From assembly GCF_037041345.1 (NCBI RefSeq), contig NZ_CP146287.1:1801501-1865500 (forward strand): a stretch of 64,000 nt of DNA. The letters run 5' to 3'. Position numbers and translations under genes: made by a program. This document shows positions 44,036 to 53,011 of this stretch, piece by piece. Each line of letters starts with the position of its first letter. The first letter of the stretch is position 1. This DNA comes from Abiotrophia defectiva ATCC 49176 (GTDB lineage Bacteria > Bacillota > Bacilli > Lactobacillales > Aerococcaceae). The notes under the pieces were generated by a model. The model saw nothing but the letters and a program-made list of their open reading frames with translations. It ran no database searches and was not told the origin of the DNA.

Positions 44036-45292
44036 ATGGAAGCTAGACTCACCCAAGCATCCAATAAACAACTCAGTAAACTGATCGTATCCAACCTAGC
44101 CGGTACGCTCGGATCGGCCATCCTAACCTTCGTCATCGGCTTGATTATCCTCAAGCACAGTGACTCAGCCCTCTACTTCGGCCTGTCCCAGGCAGTAGGA
44201 CCAGTGGTTTCCCTACTACTGCTGCCCTTTACCGGTAGCCTCGTCGATAAATACAACAAACAACATATCATTGTTTGGGCACAAGGGCTCAGTATCCTAG
44301 CCTTGGGGCTCTTCGCCGGTTTTATCGCCACCACCCACCTAACTAGCAATCTGCTCATGGTCTTCCTGCTCTTGATTGCCCTCAAGATTTCCGACCAATT
44401 CCTGTCCACTGCTTCGATGGCAGCCGCTACCAACCTAGTTGTTGAGGAGCACGTCCATAAACTCAAGTCCATCGAACAAACCATTGGCGCTCTGTCTCAA
44501 TTTATCGCGCCTATTGCTGGGGTTGCCCTCTATGCCATGCTACCCCTGGAATACCTAGTAGGGCTAGAGATTGTCTTAGAAGCCCTCGTCATTATCATTA
44601 CTCTAACCCTTAACTTCCGCCTCGTTGCGCATCATCAGGCGGATGCCCAAGCCTCTCTCTTCAGCCTCTTCAAGGAAGGGCTGGACTTTATCAAGGCCCA
44701 CAAGAAATTCCAACATACCGTGGCTCTCTTCATGTTCATTAACCTCCTGATTACAGGGGTTATCGTGGGTATGCCTTATGTCCAAGTCAAAGTCCTCAAT
44801 TTCTCGGATTTTTATTATGGCATCTCAGAAGCCGCCCTCAGCCTAGGCTTTATCTTGGTGGGGATTTATCTCTCCACCCGCAAAGCGGTCTCTTACCCAC
44901 TTCGGTTAGCCTGGAAATCCATCATGATCATAGGTGGTTTGATTACTCTGACGGGCGCTGTTCTCTTGCTACCCCTGTCGACAGATGCCTTCTTTGCCAT
45001 CTTCCTTCTGATCAATCTAATCTTTGGTGGCTTCTCAACAGCCATTAACATTCCTATGATGACCTGGATCACTCAGGTAGTACCGACTCACTATCAAGGC
45101 CGGATTTTCAATATTGTTACGACCACTTCCCAACTCCTAACACCCCTCGGGATGGTGGCCTTCTCCATCGGCTTTGACTACTTGCCAGCTAGCCTGCTCT
45201 TCCTCTTATGCGGCGCCATTATGGTAGGCGTGACCGCCTACTGGCCTCGCTTCTACAAGGTCAACATCTTAAGCAACCAATTAGAAGACTAA
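44036..45292 (+). CDS. Major facilitator superfamily transporter
   Basis: 418 residues with about 12 membrane segments and the MFS loop GSLVDKYNKQHIIVWAQG between segments 2 and 3. The best fit is the drug-exporter-like MFS group (similar to macrolide-efflux-type proteins). The ATG at 44036 follows AAAGGAGTG; an ATG upstream lacks a site. Monocistronic. Nothing in the sequence shows a substrate. Confidence 0.88.
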   Translation: MEARLTQASNKQLSKLIVSNLAGTLGSAILTFVIGLIILKHSDSALYFGLSQAVGPVVSLLLLPFTGSLVDKYNKQHIIVWAQGLSILALGLFAGFIATTHLTSNLLMVFLLLIALKISDQFLSTASMAAATNLVVEEHVHKLKSIEQTIGALSQFIAPIAGVALYAMLPLEYLVGLEIVLEALVIIITLTLNFRLVAHHQADAQASLFSLFKEGLDFIKAHKKFQHTVALFMFINLLITGVIVGMPYVQVKVLNFSDFYYGISEAALSLGFILVGIYLSTRKAVSYPLRLAWKSIMIIGGLITLTGAVLLLPLSTDAFFAIFLLINLIFGGFSTAINIPMMTWITQVVPTHYQGRIFNIVTTTSQLLTPLGMVAFSIGFDYLPASLLFLLCGAIMVGVTAYWPRFYKVNILSNQLED

Positions 45293-45308
45293 CATCAACT
45301 AAGCCTCA

Positions 45309-45337
45309 GCCACTAGCCAAGCTAGTGGCTTTTTTTC
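45309..45337 (+). terminator. Terminator of the MFS gene
   Basis: AGCCACTAGC/GCTAGTGGCT stem, TTTTTT tail. Confidence 0.9.
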
Positions 45338-45342
45338 ATATT

Positions 45343-45373
45343 AAAAAGGACTGGAAACATCTTCCAGTCCTTT
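45343..45373 (-). terminator. Terminator of ftsX
   Basis: AAGGACTGGAA/TTCCAGTCCTT stem, then TTTTTAA on the minus strand. Confidence 0.86.
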
Positions 45374-45379
45374 AGGCTC

Positions 45380-46270
45380 TTATATGTCTAAGAAACGACG
45401 GATTGAGCGGCCTGCCCCTAGGCGACCTAAGACAATCCCAATCACCAGGAGTCCTGCTCCTACATAGGCCAGAATTGGCATGGTGGCTACCAGCTGGAGA
45501 TTAGCTAGTCCTAAGAATCCAGGCAAGTAGCTATGGGCTCCTTCATAGATGCCATACAAGGCACCAAAGGCCAGAAGACCCGAAATCAAACCAATATAGG
45601 CCCCTTCATATTTGAAAGGCGCGCGAATGTAGCGCTTGGTTGCCCCTACTAGGCGCATAATCTCGATTTCTGTGCGGCGGGCCAAAATAGTCAGACGAAT
45701 GGTGTTAGACACCAGGAGTACCGCAAAGACGACGAAGATAGAGGCCAGTACGGCTAGGACAATCCGCACAGCATTGATGTTGCCCAGAATGGTCTCAACG
45801 TCTGTGGAACCATAATTGGCAGCTTCTACCTTGGCTAGCTTACGAATATCCTGGGCCACCTTATCTAGGTTCTCACCCTTATCCACTGAGACTACATAAA
45901 CGTTATTGAGGGGGTTCTTGTCCCCTTCGATGACATCGAAGTCAGAGGTGATCGTCTTCTTGTAGTGCTCTAGTTCCTCATCCTTGCTGCGATAGACCAC
46001 ATCCGTGACGTGCTCCAGGCCTTGGATCTGCGTCTTGAGTGTGGCTTCTTCTTCTTCTGTCGCAATGCGGTCAATCAGCACCCGTACTTGGAAGGTCTGT
46101 TCGATATTCCGCGTCGCTTCATTAATGTTAGTCCAAATTAGGACGAAGCTCCCAATCATAATCAAGGTTAAGGTCATGGTGAAGATGGACACCAAGGTCA
46201 TGAGCCCGTTACGGAAGAGGTTACGGAAACCGTCGCGAATATGACGGAAGAAACTTCTAATGGCTCTCAT
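45380..46270 (-). CDS. ftsX: Cell division ABC permease FtsX
   Basis: 296 residues. Membrane segment 1 (about 24-44), an extracellular domain (about 45-170; FQVRVLIDRIATEEE), then three membrane segments. With FtsE it controls peptidoglycan hydrolases during division. The ATG at 46270 has GGGGGATT upstream and overlaps ftsE by 14 bases; the frame is open further up but without a site. Confidence 0.96.
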   Translation of the reverse strand: MRAIRSFFRHIRDGFRNLFRNGLMTLVSIFTMTLTLIMIGSFVLIWTNINEATRNIEQTFQVRVLIDRIATEEEEATLKTQIQGLEHVTDVVYRSKDEELEHYKKTITSDFDVIEGDKNPLNNVYVVSVDKGENLDKVAQDIRKLAKVEAANYGSTDVETILGNINAVRIVLAVLASIFVVFAVLLVSNTIRLTILARRTEIEIMRLVGATKRYIRAPFKYEGAYIGLISGLLAFGALYGIYEGAHSYLPGFLGLANLQLVATMPILAYVGAGLLVIGIVLGRLGAGRSIRRFLDI

Positions 46271-46943
46271 GGTAATCCCCCTTCCGGTCATCGCGGACAA
46301 TCCGGCCACCTTCTAGCACCACTACTCGGTGTTGGAAGTGGTCCACCAGGGTATCGTTATGGGTCCCCATCAAAATGGTAGTTCCCCGGCGATGAATGGA
46401 TTCTAGGACACGATGAATACCCATGGCTGTCTCAGGGTCCAAGTTACCAGTTGGCTCATCCGCAATCAAGATAGCTGGCCGGTTGGCAATAGCCCGAGCA
46501 ATGGCCACCCGTTGTTGTTCCCCACCTGATAATTGATTTGGATAGGATTTGGCCTTATGGGATAAGCCCACTAATTCTAAAACTTCCTTAACCCGGGCTT
46601 TAATAGTCCGGCCACTCTCGCCCGTTACCTCTAGGGCATAGGCGATATTTTCGTAGACGTTCAATTTAGGCAGCAACTTGAAGTCTTGGAAGACTACCCC
46701 TACCGTCCGGCGCAAATGTGGCACTTGCCGATCCTTGAGCTTGTTGAGGTTAAAGTCCCCTACTCGGATAGTCCCCCGGGTCTGCATTTCTTCACGATAA
46801 AGTAACTTCATCAGGGTTGACTTACCGGAGCCACTTGGCCCAATCAAGTAGACAAACTCCCCTTTGTCAATGAAGAGGTTGATGTCGCGTAGGGCAATGG
46901 TCCCCTTGTCATATTGTTTGCTGACACGTTGTAATTGAATCAT
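46257..46943 (-). CDS. ftsE: Cell division ATP-binding protein FtsE
   Basis: 228 residues: Walker [16 protein letters not shown]-loop [10 protein letters not shown], signature [16 protein letters not shown], Walker [14 protein letters not shown] and switch His GTHND. Upstream of ftsX in the same transcript, 97 bases after prfB, the usual prfB-ftsE-ftsX order. Confidence 0.97.
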   Translation of the reverse strand: MIQLQRVSKQYDKGTIALRDINLFIDKGEFVYLIGPSGSGKSTLMKLLYREEMQTRGTIRVGDFNLNKLKDRQVPHLRRTVGVVFQDFKLLPKLNVYENIAYALEVTGESGRTIKARVKEVLELVGLSHKAKSYPNQLSGGEQQRVAIARAIANRPAILIADEPTGNLDPETAMGIHRVLESIHRRGTTILMGTHNDTLVDHFQHRVVVLEGGRIVRDDRKGDYHESH

Positions 46944-47040
46944 CTGGTCACCTTCTTTCTCTTTCTTTTTCTAAAATTGGTCACTCTAAGTCTACCACAT
47001 TCCCTCGTCCACTGGGTCACAAGGAGATGTCAATTGTGTA

Positions 47041-48154
47041 TCAGGAGGCTGAATCGCCCATTTGCCATTTGAGATAGGCATCGATAAAACCGTTGAGGTC
47101 GCCGTCCATGACGGCCCCGGTATTGCCGACTTCGTAACTAGTCCGGTGATCCTTAACCATGGCGTAAGGGTGGAAGACATAGGAGCGAATCTGTGACCCC
47201 CAGGCAATGTCTTTCTGCTCCCCTTTGAGAGCCGCTAATTCCTTAGCCTTGTTCTCTTCCTCTAATTGGTAGAGCTTGGCTTTGAGCATGGCCATGGCTA
47301 AATCCCGGTTCTGGAACTGGGAACGCTGGGACTGGCTCTGGGTTACAATGCCGGTCGGAATATGGGTAATCCGGATGGCAGAGGAGGTCTTGTTAATATG
47401 CTGACCCCCAGCCCCTGAGGCCCGATAGGTATCAATCCGCAAATCATCGGGGTTGATGTCAATCTCAATGGTATCATCCAACATAGGCGTCACTTCTACC
47501 GAAGCAAAGGATGTATGACGCCGGCTGTTGGAGTCAAAAGGCGAAATCCGCACCAAACGGTGTACCCCTTTCTCTGACTTGAGGTAGCCATAGGCATTGT
47601 GGCCTTCGATTTCCAAAGTCACACTCTTAATACCTGCTTCTTCCCCGTCTTGATAATCCAAGACCGTTACCTTGAAACCCTGCTTATCCGCCCAGCGCTG
47701 GTACATACGCAAGAGCATACTGCCCCAGTCCTGGGACTCGGTCCCGCCGGCCCCTGGATGAATTTCCAGAATGGCATTATTGGCATCATGAGGTCCCGAT
47801 AGGAGCAACTTCATCTCGTAGGCATCCAGGTCCGCTTGGACTTGGGCCACTTGACCTTCCGCTTCGGCCAAGATATCGGCATCTTCTGTCTCTTCATAGA
47901 GTTCAAGGGCCACTTCAATATCGGCCACGCCTTCTTCCAAGGCATGAATAGTCGAGTAAGTCTCCTTAGCTAAGTTAAGTTGGCTGATAATTTTCTGAGC
48001 CTTTTCATTATCATCCCAGAAATCAGGCGCCGACATCTGATGTTCGTAGTCGGCAATATCTGCTTCTAAAGCCTCTAAGTCAAAGAGACCCCCTGAAGCT
48101 AGCTAATTGGTTATTGGCTTTGTCAATGAATTGACGAATTTCATATAATTCCAT
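47041..48154 (-). CDS. prfB: Peptide chain release factor 2, with programmed +1 frameshift
   Basis: Reads UAA and UGA at the ribosome. The first 24 codons begin [16 protein letters not shown] and end at an in-frame TGA (48080-48082). The frameshift site CTTTGAC, preceded by the internal SD-like AGGGGG (48089-48094), lets ribosomes slip +1 and enter the long frame that starts DLEALEADI. The main body has [14 protein letters not shown] (SPF anticodon) and [16 protein letters not shown] (GGQ catalytic). ATG 48154 follows GAAGGAG. The annotated range spans both frames. Confidence 0.97.
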
Positions 48155-48218
48155 AATCAACGCTCCTTCGTTTAGTCAATCACCTTATTGTACCACGCAA
48201 AACCTAGTGGGACAATGG

Positions 48219-48242
48219 TAAAAGGCCCTACCAGGGGGCCTA
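48219..48242 (-). terminator. Terminator of the MerR gene
   Basis: AGGCCC..CTGG/CC..GGGCCT stem, TTTTACC tail on the minus strand. Confidence 0.65.
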
Positions 48243-48263
48243 TGACTTGAATTGTGCCTAGTT

Positions 48264-48626
48264 TTAAACTTCTAAGCGCTGACGCAACTGGTCGGCCAAA
48301 GCGCCCAAGGAAGCCCGGCGACGGTCCAAGTCAGCTTGTTGGCGGTCTAAATCTGCTAGCTCTTCCTCCACAACCGCCAAATTCTCCCGCCATTGGATCT
48401 CAGTTCCACAAGCCGTCTCATGCAATTCCTTAATGCGTTTAATGGCTTTGACTGATAAACCTAGGGCTCGCAGTTCCAAAATATTAGTCAAAGCCGCCTC
48501 ATGTTCAGGCAACCACTGATACTTGCCGGCCACCTTTTCAGGCAGCACGAGACCCTCTTCAATATAGAATCTCAGGGTGTCGCGACTGACCTGGTATTTG
48601 GCTTCAATCTGTCCCGTCTGCAACAT
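48264..48626 (-). CDS. MerR-family regulator
   Basis: 120 residues. The N-terminal MerR winged helix is clear (TGQIEAKYQVSRDTLRFYIEEGLVLPE), followed by the two-helix dimerisation region and a coiled coil rich in Asp/Arg/Leu. There is no C-terminal ligand domain, only a single Cys (TACGTE), as in small MerR members. It is divergent from a small membrane-protein gene across a promoter with a 19-base spacer and central dyad, the expected MerR target layout. Confidence 0.9.
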   Translation of the reverse strand: MLQTGQIEAKYQVSRDTLRFYIEEGLVLPEKVAGKYQWLPEHEAALTNILELRALGLSVKAIKRIKELHETACGTEIQWRENLAVVEEELADLDRQQADLDRRRASLGALADQLRQRLEV

Positions 48627-48642
48627 TTTTGGGTTCCTCCTC

Positions 48643-48673
48643 TTGACAGGGGCTTAGCCCCTCAGGTTTTACT
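48643..48673 (+). promoter_or_regulatory. MerR-type promoter with 19-base spacer and dyad
   Basis: TTGACA (48643-48648), 19 bases, TTTACT (48668-48673). The dyad AGGGGCT-T-AGCCCCT (48648-48662) lies between the two elements. Overlong spacers with a central dyad typify MerR-activated promoters. It faces the small membrane-protein gene; a second inverted repeat TTACTA/TAGTAA follows. Confidence 0.65.
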
Positions 48674-48703
48674 AGAGATAGTAACCTACAAGGAGGTCCT
48701 ATC

Positions 48704-49027
48704 ATGAAAATTATCTTACTAACGCTTTTAGTCCTCTATGCCCTAGCCATGCTAAGCGCCAGTCTTTATAGCCGGCGCCCCGGTCTGGCTTGGCTGACCG
48801 GACTTAATGTCTTCTGCGCCTTGGGCCTTATGACAACCAGCTTAGCAGCTTGCTTGGGTTGGCTGTCGCACGGGCCTGCCTTTTGGGGGCTAGGACTTGC
48901 CTTGCTCAGCCTCATGGTCTGCGCCCCACTCAACGGCTATTATCTATTCGGCCGCATCCAAGCACGTCATCTCCTCATTCGTGGCGGCTTATCTCTAATC
49001 CTCTGGCTAGCCTACTGGCTAAGCTAA
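48704..49027 (+). CDS. Small membrane protein, likely MerR target (unknown)
   Basis: 107 residues with four hydrophobic segments (about 3-20, 28-52, 60-80, 86-106) and positively charged loops. Not recognised. AAGGAGG precedes the ATG. Divergent from the MerR gene across a promoter built like a MerR target, so it is the most likely regulated gene (inference). Convergent with the DUF1697 gene through a shared terminator. Confidence 0.8.
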   Translation: MKIILLTLLVLYALAMLSASLYSRRPGLAWLTGLNVFCALGLMTTSLAACLGWLSHGPAFWGLGLALLSLMVCAPLNGYYLFGRIQARHLLIRGGLSLILWLAYWLS

Positions 49028-49066
49028 GCAAAAGAGCCGACCTTAGGGGTCCGGCTCTTCTTTTTG
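49026..49066. terminator. Bidirectional terminator between the small membrane gene and DUF1697
   Basis: AAAGAGCCG/CGGCTCTT stem with one bulge, A-run and T-run on opposite sides. Confidence 0.8.
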
Positions 49067-49069
49067 GTC

Positions 49070-49603
49070 TTAACCTAGCAAGTCCCGCATTTTATCGAAG
49101 GTCTTGCCATTGCGGATAGTAATCTGCGGGTAGAAGTCCTCCTTGAGCAAGTACTTGTGGTAGGAGGTCTTGAGGTATTCACTTTCCGTGTATTTGCCCC
49201 AGAAGACCGCCCGGTCGCCAAAATGAACCACTTCATCGTGTAGGGGCATGGCCTGAATGCGAGCCTTCATATGCTCATAATCCACCTGATCGGTGTAGAA
49301 GAGGACGTCGCGACGCGCCAAGGGCTCCTGCCACCAGTCCGGTACTTGTGCGGCATCTGCCAAGTAGGCATCGCGACTTAAGACCACATGATAAATGGTA
49401 AAAGGATAAGTCGCCAACATATCGCCAATCTTAGCCTTGATGCGTTCCAGAGGCTCCTCCGTCTCGAAAAAGGCATTCCCACTATTAATGTAGGTAGTGA
49501 CTGCTTCATAACCCAAAGCCTCAATCTGAGCTCTAAGTTCACTCATAACCACCTTGTTCTTGCCACCAACATTAATTCCACGAAGTAATAAAAGGTATTT
49601 CAT
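49070..49603 (-). CDS. DUF1697 family protein
   Basis: 177 residues; LLLLRGINVGGKNKVVMSELR and TTYINSGNAFFETE, with VPDWWQEPLARRDVLFYTD, are the DUF1697 signature. Function is not established. The start is uncertain: TTG at 49612 lies 4 bases from GGGAG and the ATG at 49603 13 bases away; I prefer the ATG. Confidence 0.88.
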   Translation of the reverse strand: MKYLLLLRGINVGGKNKVVMSELRAQIEALGYEAVTTYINSGNAFFETEEPLERIKAKIGDMLATYPFTIYHVVLSRDAYLADAAQVPDWWQEPLARRDVLFYTDQVDYEHMKARIQAMPLHDEVVHFGDRAVFWGKYTESEYLKTSYHKYLLKEDFYPQITIRNGKTFDKMRDLLG

Positions 49604-49675
49604 AAATTTCAAGTCACTCCCTATCTGGCTCCTATTATAGCATAATTAAATACTTGGAACCCTATGATATGCGCA

Positions 49676-49707
49676 TAAAACCCCGCTCCTAGTTTGAGGA
49701 GCGGGGT
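49676..49707 (-). terminator. Terminator after the orphan gene at 49.7 kb
   Basis: CCCCGCTCCT/AGGAGCGGGG stem, TTTTA tail on the minus strand. Confidence 0.85.
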
Positions 49708-49720
49708 CCTATGATTTAAG

Positions 49721-50530
49721 CTATTTTGCCCAATTGGCTACTAGGAACTGGATGGTATAGAGATAATCCTCGTGCTGAAGGGTAAGAGTAGTCACAAATC
49801 TTGTTTCAACGCGACCATACATCTCCCAAGGCACCTCTGTCACTTCTAGGTCAAGAAATTGCGTGCCTTCTATTCTGTCTCGTTTTTCTTTCTTGACACT
49901 TAAGATCTGTAATAACTCTAATCGATGCAAGTCACCTTCAGGGCTAACCAGGCTCAGATGGACCTCATCCCCAAAAAGGCGTCCCTCAATATTAGTCAGC
50001 TTAAAATCCTTAGTGAATAGAGGTGCCAAACTTTCCTTGAAACGCTGGGTGTCTTTGGATTCAATGGGATTGGTTGGCGGGCAATGTCTCAGTTCATCCT
50101 CTGCTTGATGTGTTTGTACCTCGATTTGTAAATCCCTTGCCTTCCCGTAAAAGTTGAGAAAGGAATGGGTGCCATTAAAAGCATATTGCCCGTCTATGGG
50201 GTCATCCACTAGGAACCAATGGTGGAAATAGCCAGGGGCAACCATAGTGCGTACATAAGGCTCTCTCGGGGTCCGATCATCTCCCCAGCCGGTCCACTCT
50301 AAATTATCGATGTCGATGATGGCATAATGTGTGACTCGGTTATCAAATTCATCCACCCAATAATCAATCCGAGATAAAAAGTTACTAGCACGCCAATCTA
50401 TAATATTAGAATCGTAACCATAATACTGGTCAACATATGCTTGTAAATTCTCTGTTTTAATTGAAAACACCTCCCCATGGTGTATGAGCCGTTGACAGCT
50501 AGCTTTTGATATACCACATTTTATGTGCAA
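49721..50530 (-). CDS. Unrecognised soluble protein with uncertain start
   Basis: Up to 269 residues, rich in aromatic and acidic residues (SFLNFYGKARD, WEMYGRVETRF, no signal peptide or membrane segment). I do not recognise a family. The start is unclear: a TTG at 50530 lies soon after the promoter with a weak GGTGA site, whereas a strong GGGGAGG (50470-50476) sits 8 bases before an in-frame ATT at 50461. The latter would be an infC-like rare start. A promoter (TTGATT, 17 bases, TACAAT at 50550-50555) lies upstream and a terminator follows. Confidence 0.75.
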   Translation of the reverse strand: MHIKCGISKASCQRLIHHGEVFSIKTENLQAYVDQYYGYDSNIIDWRASNFLSRIDYWVDEFDNRVTHYAIIDIDNLEWTGWGDDRTPREPYVRTMVAPGYFHHWFLVDDPIDGQYAFNGTHSFLNFYGKARDLQIEVQTHQAEDELRHCPPTNPIESKDTQRFKESLAPLFTKDFKLTNIEGRLFGDEVHLSLVSPEGDLHRLELLQILSVKKEKRDRIEGTQFLDLEVTEVPWEMYGRVETRFVTTLTLQHEDYLYTIQFLVANWAK

Positions 50531-50549
50531 AAAATCACCGTTTAGTCAC

Positions 50550-50578
50550 ATTGTAAGGGTTTCCTATCGAAAAATCAA
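50550..50578 (-). promoter_or_regulatory. Promoter of the orphan gene at 49.7 kb
   Basis: TTGATT (50573-50578), 17 bases, TACAAT (50550-50555). Confidence 0.6.
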
Positions 50579-50640
50579 GCAACTTTTCAAATACGCCACG
50601 CCAAACTGAGGTTCTTATCTCATCCTAACACTAAGCATAG

Positions 50641-50675
50641 AAAAAACCTCGCTCCTAAGGCTCAGGAGCGAGGTT
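50641..50675 (-). terminator. Terminator of the XRE-ABC operon
   Basis: AACCTCGCTCCT/AGGAGCGAGGTT stem, TTTTTTC tail on the minus strand. Confidence 0.88.
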
Positions 50676-50680
50676 GTCTC

Positions 50681-53011
50681 TTATTGCAGTTGCAAGATAC
50701 CATAATACATTAGGAGCTGTATGACACTTACAAATAGGTTATTCCCAATATGGAGGGCGATGGAATCGATTAGCTGATTCCGGCGTCGGAAGCTGAGGTA
50801 GAGCCCTAGGCTCATACCTCCATAAAGTAACCACTCGAAGAGTGTACTAGATCCATGCATGTAGCCGAATAGGGCTGAGGATACCAAAGCGGCAAACCAA
50901 CCAAAATGACCGTTGAGACAGAAGAGTTTCTTGAAGTATCCGCGGAAAACGAGTTCTTCACTAATCGGCCCAATGACCGAGATGAAGAAATAAGCAATCC
51001 ATAGGCTTGGCTCTGTTGCTACTCCTAACATACCGCCTAAGGCCGCATCATTTCCCGTCATTTCTTGAGAGGAATGCATTGCTCCGTAAAGGAGTGAAAT
51101 CGCTATTCTCATAGCAATAGTAGATAAAATTGAAATCCCCAAATCTTTCCACCCAAATTGGAATTTTTCCCCAGAATGCTTATAGTAGAGCCAAAGGAAA
51201 ACAGAAACGAAGATAATTCCCCCTACTAAGGTTCCAAGCATGAAGATTGTTTGCTGATTGCCCAAAATAGATACTAAGAAATTAAAAGCTAGGTTCTGAG
51301 GGAGTAAACCCACATTGAGAATTACTCCCATCAGAGCAATGGCTAGCGGCCAATATAGCCATTTCCGACCTATTGACCCTTCTGCCTCGACACCGCGAAC
51401 TTGGATAGCAAGTCGATGCCAAGCAACCAAGGCCACCATCCCACATACACCCAAGAGGGCAATACTTAAGTCTAGGGCGTGAACATAGCCGGTTTCCTCA
51501 GGCAGATTCATCAAGAGCACATACTCTCCCACGACCAGACCAATGGTTACAATATAACCCAACAGCATCAGCATGCTCCGCACCCAGGTACTGCCTCGAC
51601 TATAGAGTTCGGAGACATTAGACCATTGGGTGACAGGCTCCAGATAATCCTTACTGTAGGACCAACTAGACCAAGCCAGGCTGACCACCAGCCAGGTTAA
51701 GATTAGGCAGCCGATGACCCACCACTCCATGCCTAAGAAGAGGCAGAGGCCAATCAATATGGCCAGCGCTAGCGGGCTTTGCAGACCAACTAATAACCAG
51801 AATTTTTTCTTGAGATAGCCCATTAAATCCATTGGCAGGGTCTTGATATAGGCCAGATTGTCCCTTTCCAGGGAATGGCCCATCATGGCTAGGCCACCAT
51901 AGCCGGCGTTAAAGCCAGCAATAAAGATTACTAGGAGCATGAGGGGCGCTAGGTAGTGAGCTTGCACCAATTCCGTTAGCAGTTCTGGTTTTTCTGACAA
52001 GCCCCCTAGAATGGCTATCAGGAAGATATAAGGGAAAATGCTACTCATCAGGATGGCCTGCATGAGCACCGAGCCCTCGCTTACCAGACGCCAAACGTAG
52101 GTTTTAACCCAGGCTAGACGCCCTTGGCTACCAAAATGATAGATGCGACTCTTGCGCTGACCTATGCCGGATTGGCTGGAAGTTGTCAGGGCCGCTTCGT
52201 AAAATTGCGGCACTACTTGAAGCCGCAAGAGGATTTGGAGCGCCACTAAGACGGCTAGCCAAGGTAAGAGCCCCAGCCAGGCTCCCATTTGTCCTGGATT
52301 CATCACCAGTTCATAGAAAGGCATAAAAATCTGTGCTATGCCAGATAGATTACTAAAATCCTCCCGACTGCCATTGATTTGGAAGACCGCCCAGAAGGTG
52401 ATAATCATCACCAAAGCCATAAGCAAATTGGAGGCTAGTTGCTTATGTTGACGGAAAACAGAAGTTTTGGTCAAATAATGAGCCAGCACAATCAACAAGG
52501 AAATGATGGTGGCCAGAATCAGACTAAAGCCTAGCAAGGCTAGCGGCAAGGTCAAGACCAACAAGCCGGGACTCTGAATGGCTAAGAGAATAAAGTAGCA
52601 GAGGACTGGTAGGATGGTAAAGAGAATGACCATCAGAGCTGACAAGAGCTTGGCCAGCATAATTTCGCCTTCGGAATAGGCATAAGGCCGGTAAGCTTGT
52701 AGGTCGCCACTTTCATAGAAGACATTGTAGAAGGTCATAAAGCCCTGTCCCAGCATCATGAGCACGAAGACGGAAACAATCACCGTAAATCGCATGGGTG
52801 CCCCAGCCAGTTGGAAGAAGCCATTCATAAAGCAAAAGAGAAAGACATACATTGCCCCTACCAGTAGGTACTGGCGGATGAGAATCATGGGTACGTCTAG
52901 CTTCTTATTAGGGTTAGCTGCCTGTCTTTGGCGATAACGCACGAGGGCACCAGCCTGCCCGGCATAGAGGATATTGACCCGCATCAATTGCCATATCATT
53001 TTAAGACGCAT
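50681..53011 (-). CDS. ABC exporter permease fused to a CPBP (Abi) membrane protease domain
   Basis: 776 residues. The N-terminal two thirds (about 1-540) have about a dozen membrane segments typical of large ABC exporter permeases. The C-terminal part (about 560-776) is a CPBP/CAAX-type domain with all three motifs: EELVFRGYFKK (Glu-Glu and Arg), FGYMHGSS and HIGNNLFV. CPBP proteins are often associated with bacteriocin immunity or peptide processing, so export and processing may be joined in one chain (inference). It overlaps the ATPase gene by 11 bases. Confidence 0.88.
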   Translation of the reverse strand: MRLKMIWQLMRVNILYAGQAGALVRYRQRQAANPNKKLDVPMILIRQYLLVGAMYVFLFCFMNGFFQLAGAPMRFTVIVSVFVLMMLGQGFMTFYNVFYESGDLQAYRPYAYSEGEIMLAKLLSALMVILFTILPVLCYFILLAIQSPGLLVLTLPLALLGFSLILATIISLLIVLAHYLTKTSVFRQHKQLASNLLMALVMIITFWAVFQINGSREDFSNLSGIAQIFMPFYELVMNPGQMGAWLGLLPWLAVLVALQILLRLQVVPQFYEAALTTSSQSGIGQRKSRIYHFGSQGRLAWVKTYVWRLVSEGSVLMQAILMSSIFPYIFLIAILGGLSEKPELLTELVQAHYLAPLMLLVIFIAGFNAGYGGLAMMGHSLERDNLAYIKTLPMDLMGYLKKKFWLLVGLQSPLALAILIGLCLFLGMEWWVIGCLILTWLVVSLAWSSWSYSKDYLEPVTQWSNVSELYSRGSTWVRSMLMLLGYIVTIGLVVGEYVLLMNLPEETGYVHALDLSIALLGVCGMVALVAWHRLAIQVRGVEAEGSIGRKWLYWPLAIALMGVILNVGLLPQNLAFNFLVSILGNQQTIFMLGTLVGGIIFVSVFLWLYYKHSGEKFQFGWKDLGISILSTIAMRIAISLLYGAMHSSQEMTGNDAALGGMLGVATEPSLWIAYFFISVIGPISEELVFRGYFKKLFCLNGHFGWFAALVSSALFGYMHGSSTLFEWLLYGGMSLGLYLSFRRRNQLIDSIALHIGNNLFVSVIQLLMYYGILQLQ

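Noticed and set aside
47041-48154. Frame disruption at the start of prfB as a pseudogene
   Set aside because: The TGA within CTTTGAC after AGGGGG is the well-known programmed frameshift, not a mutation.
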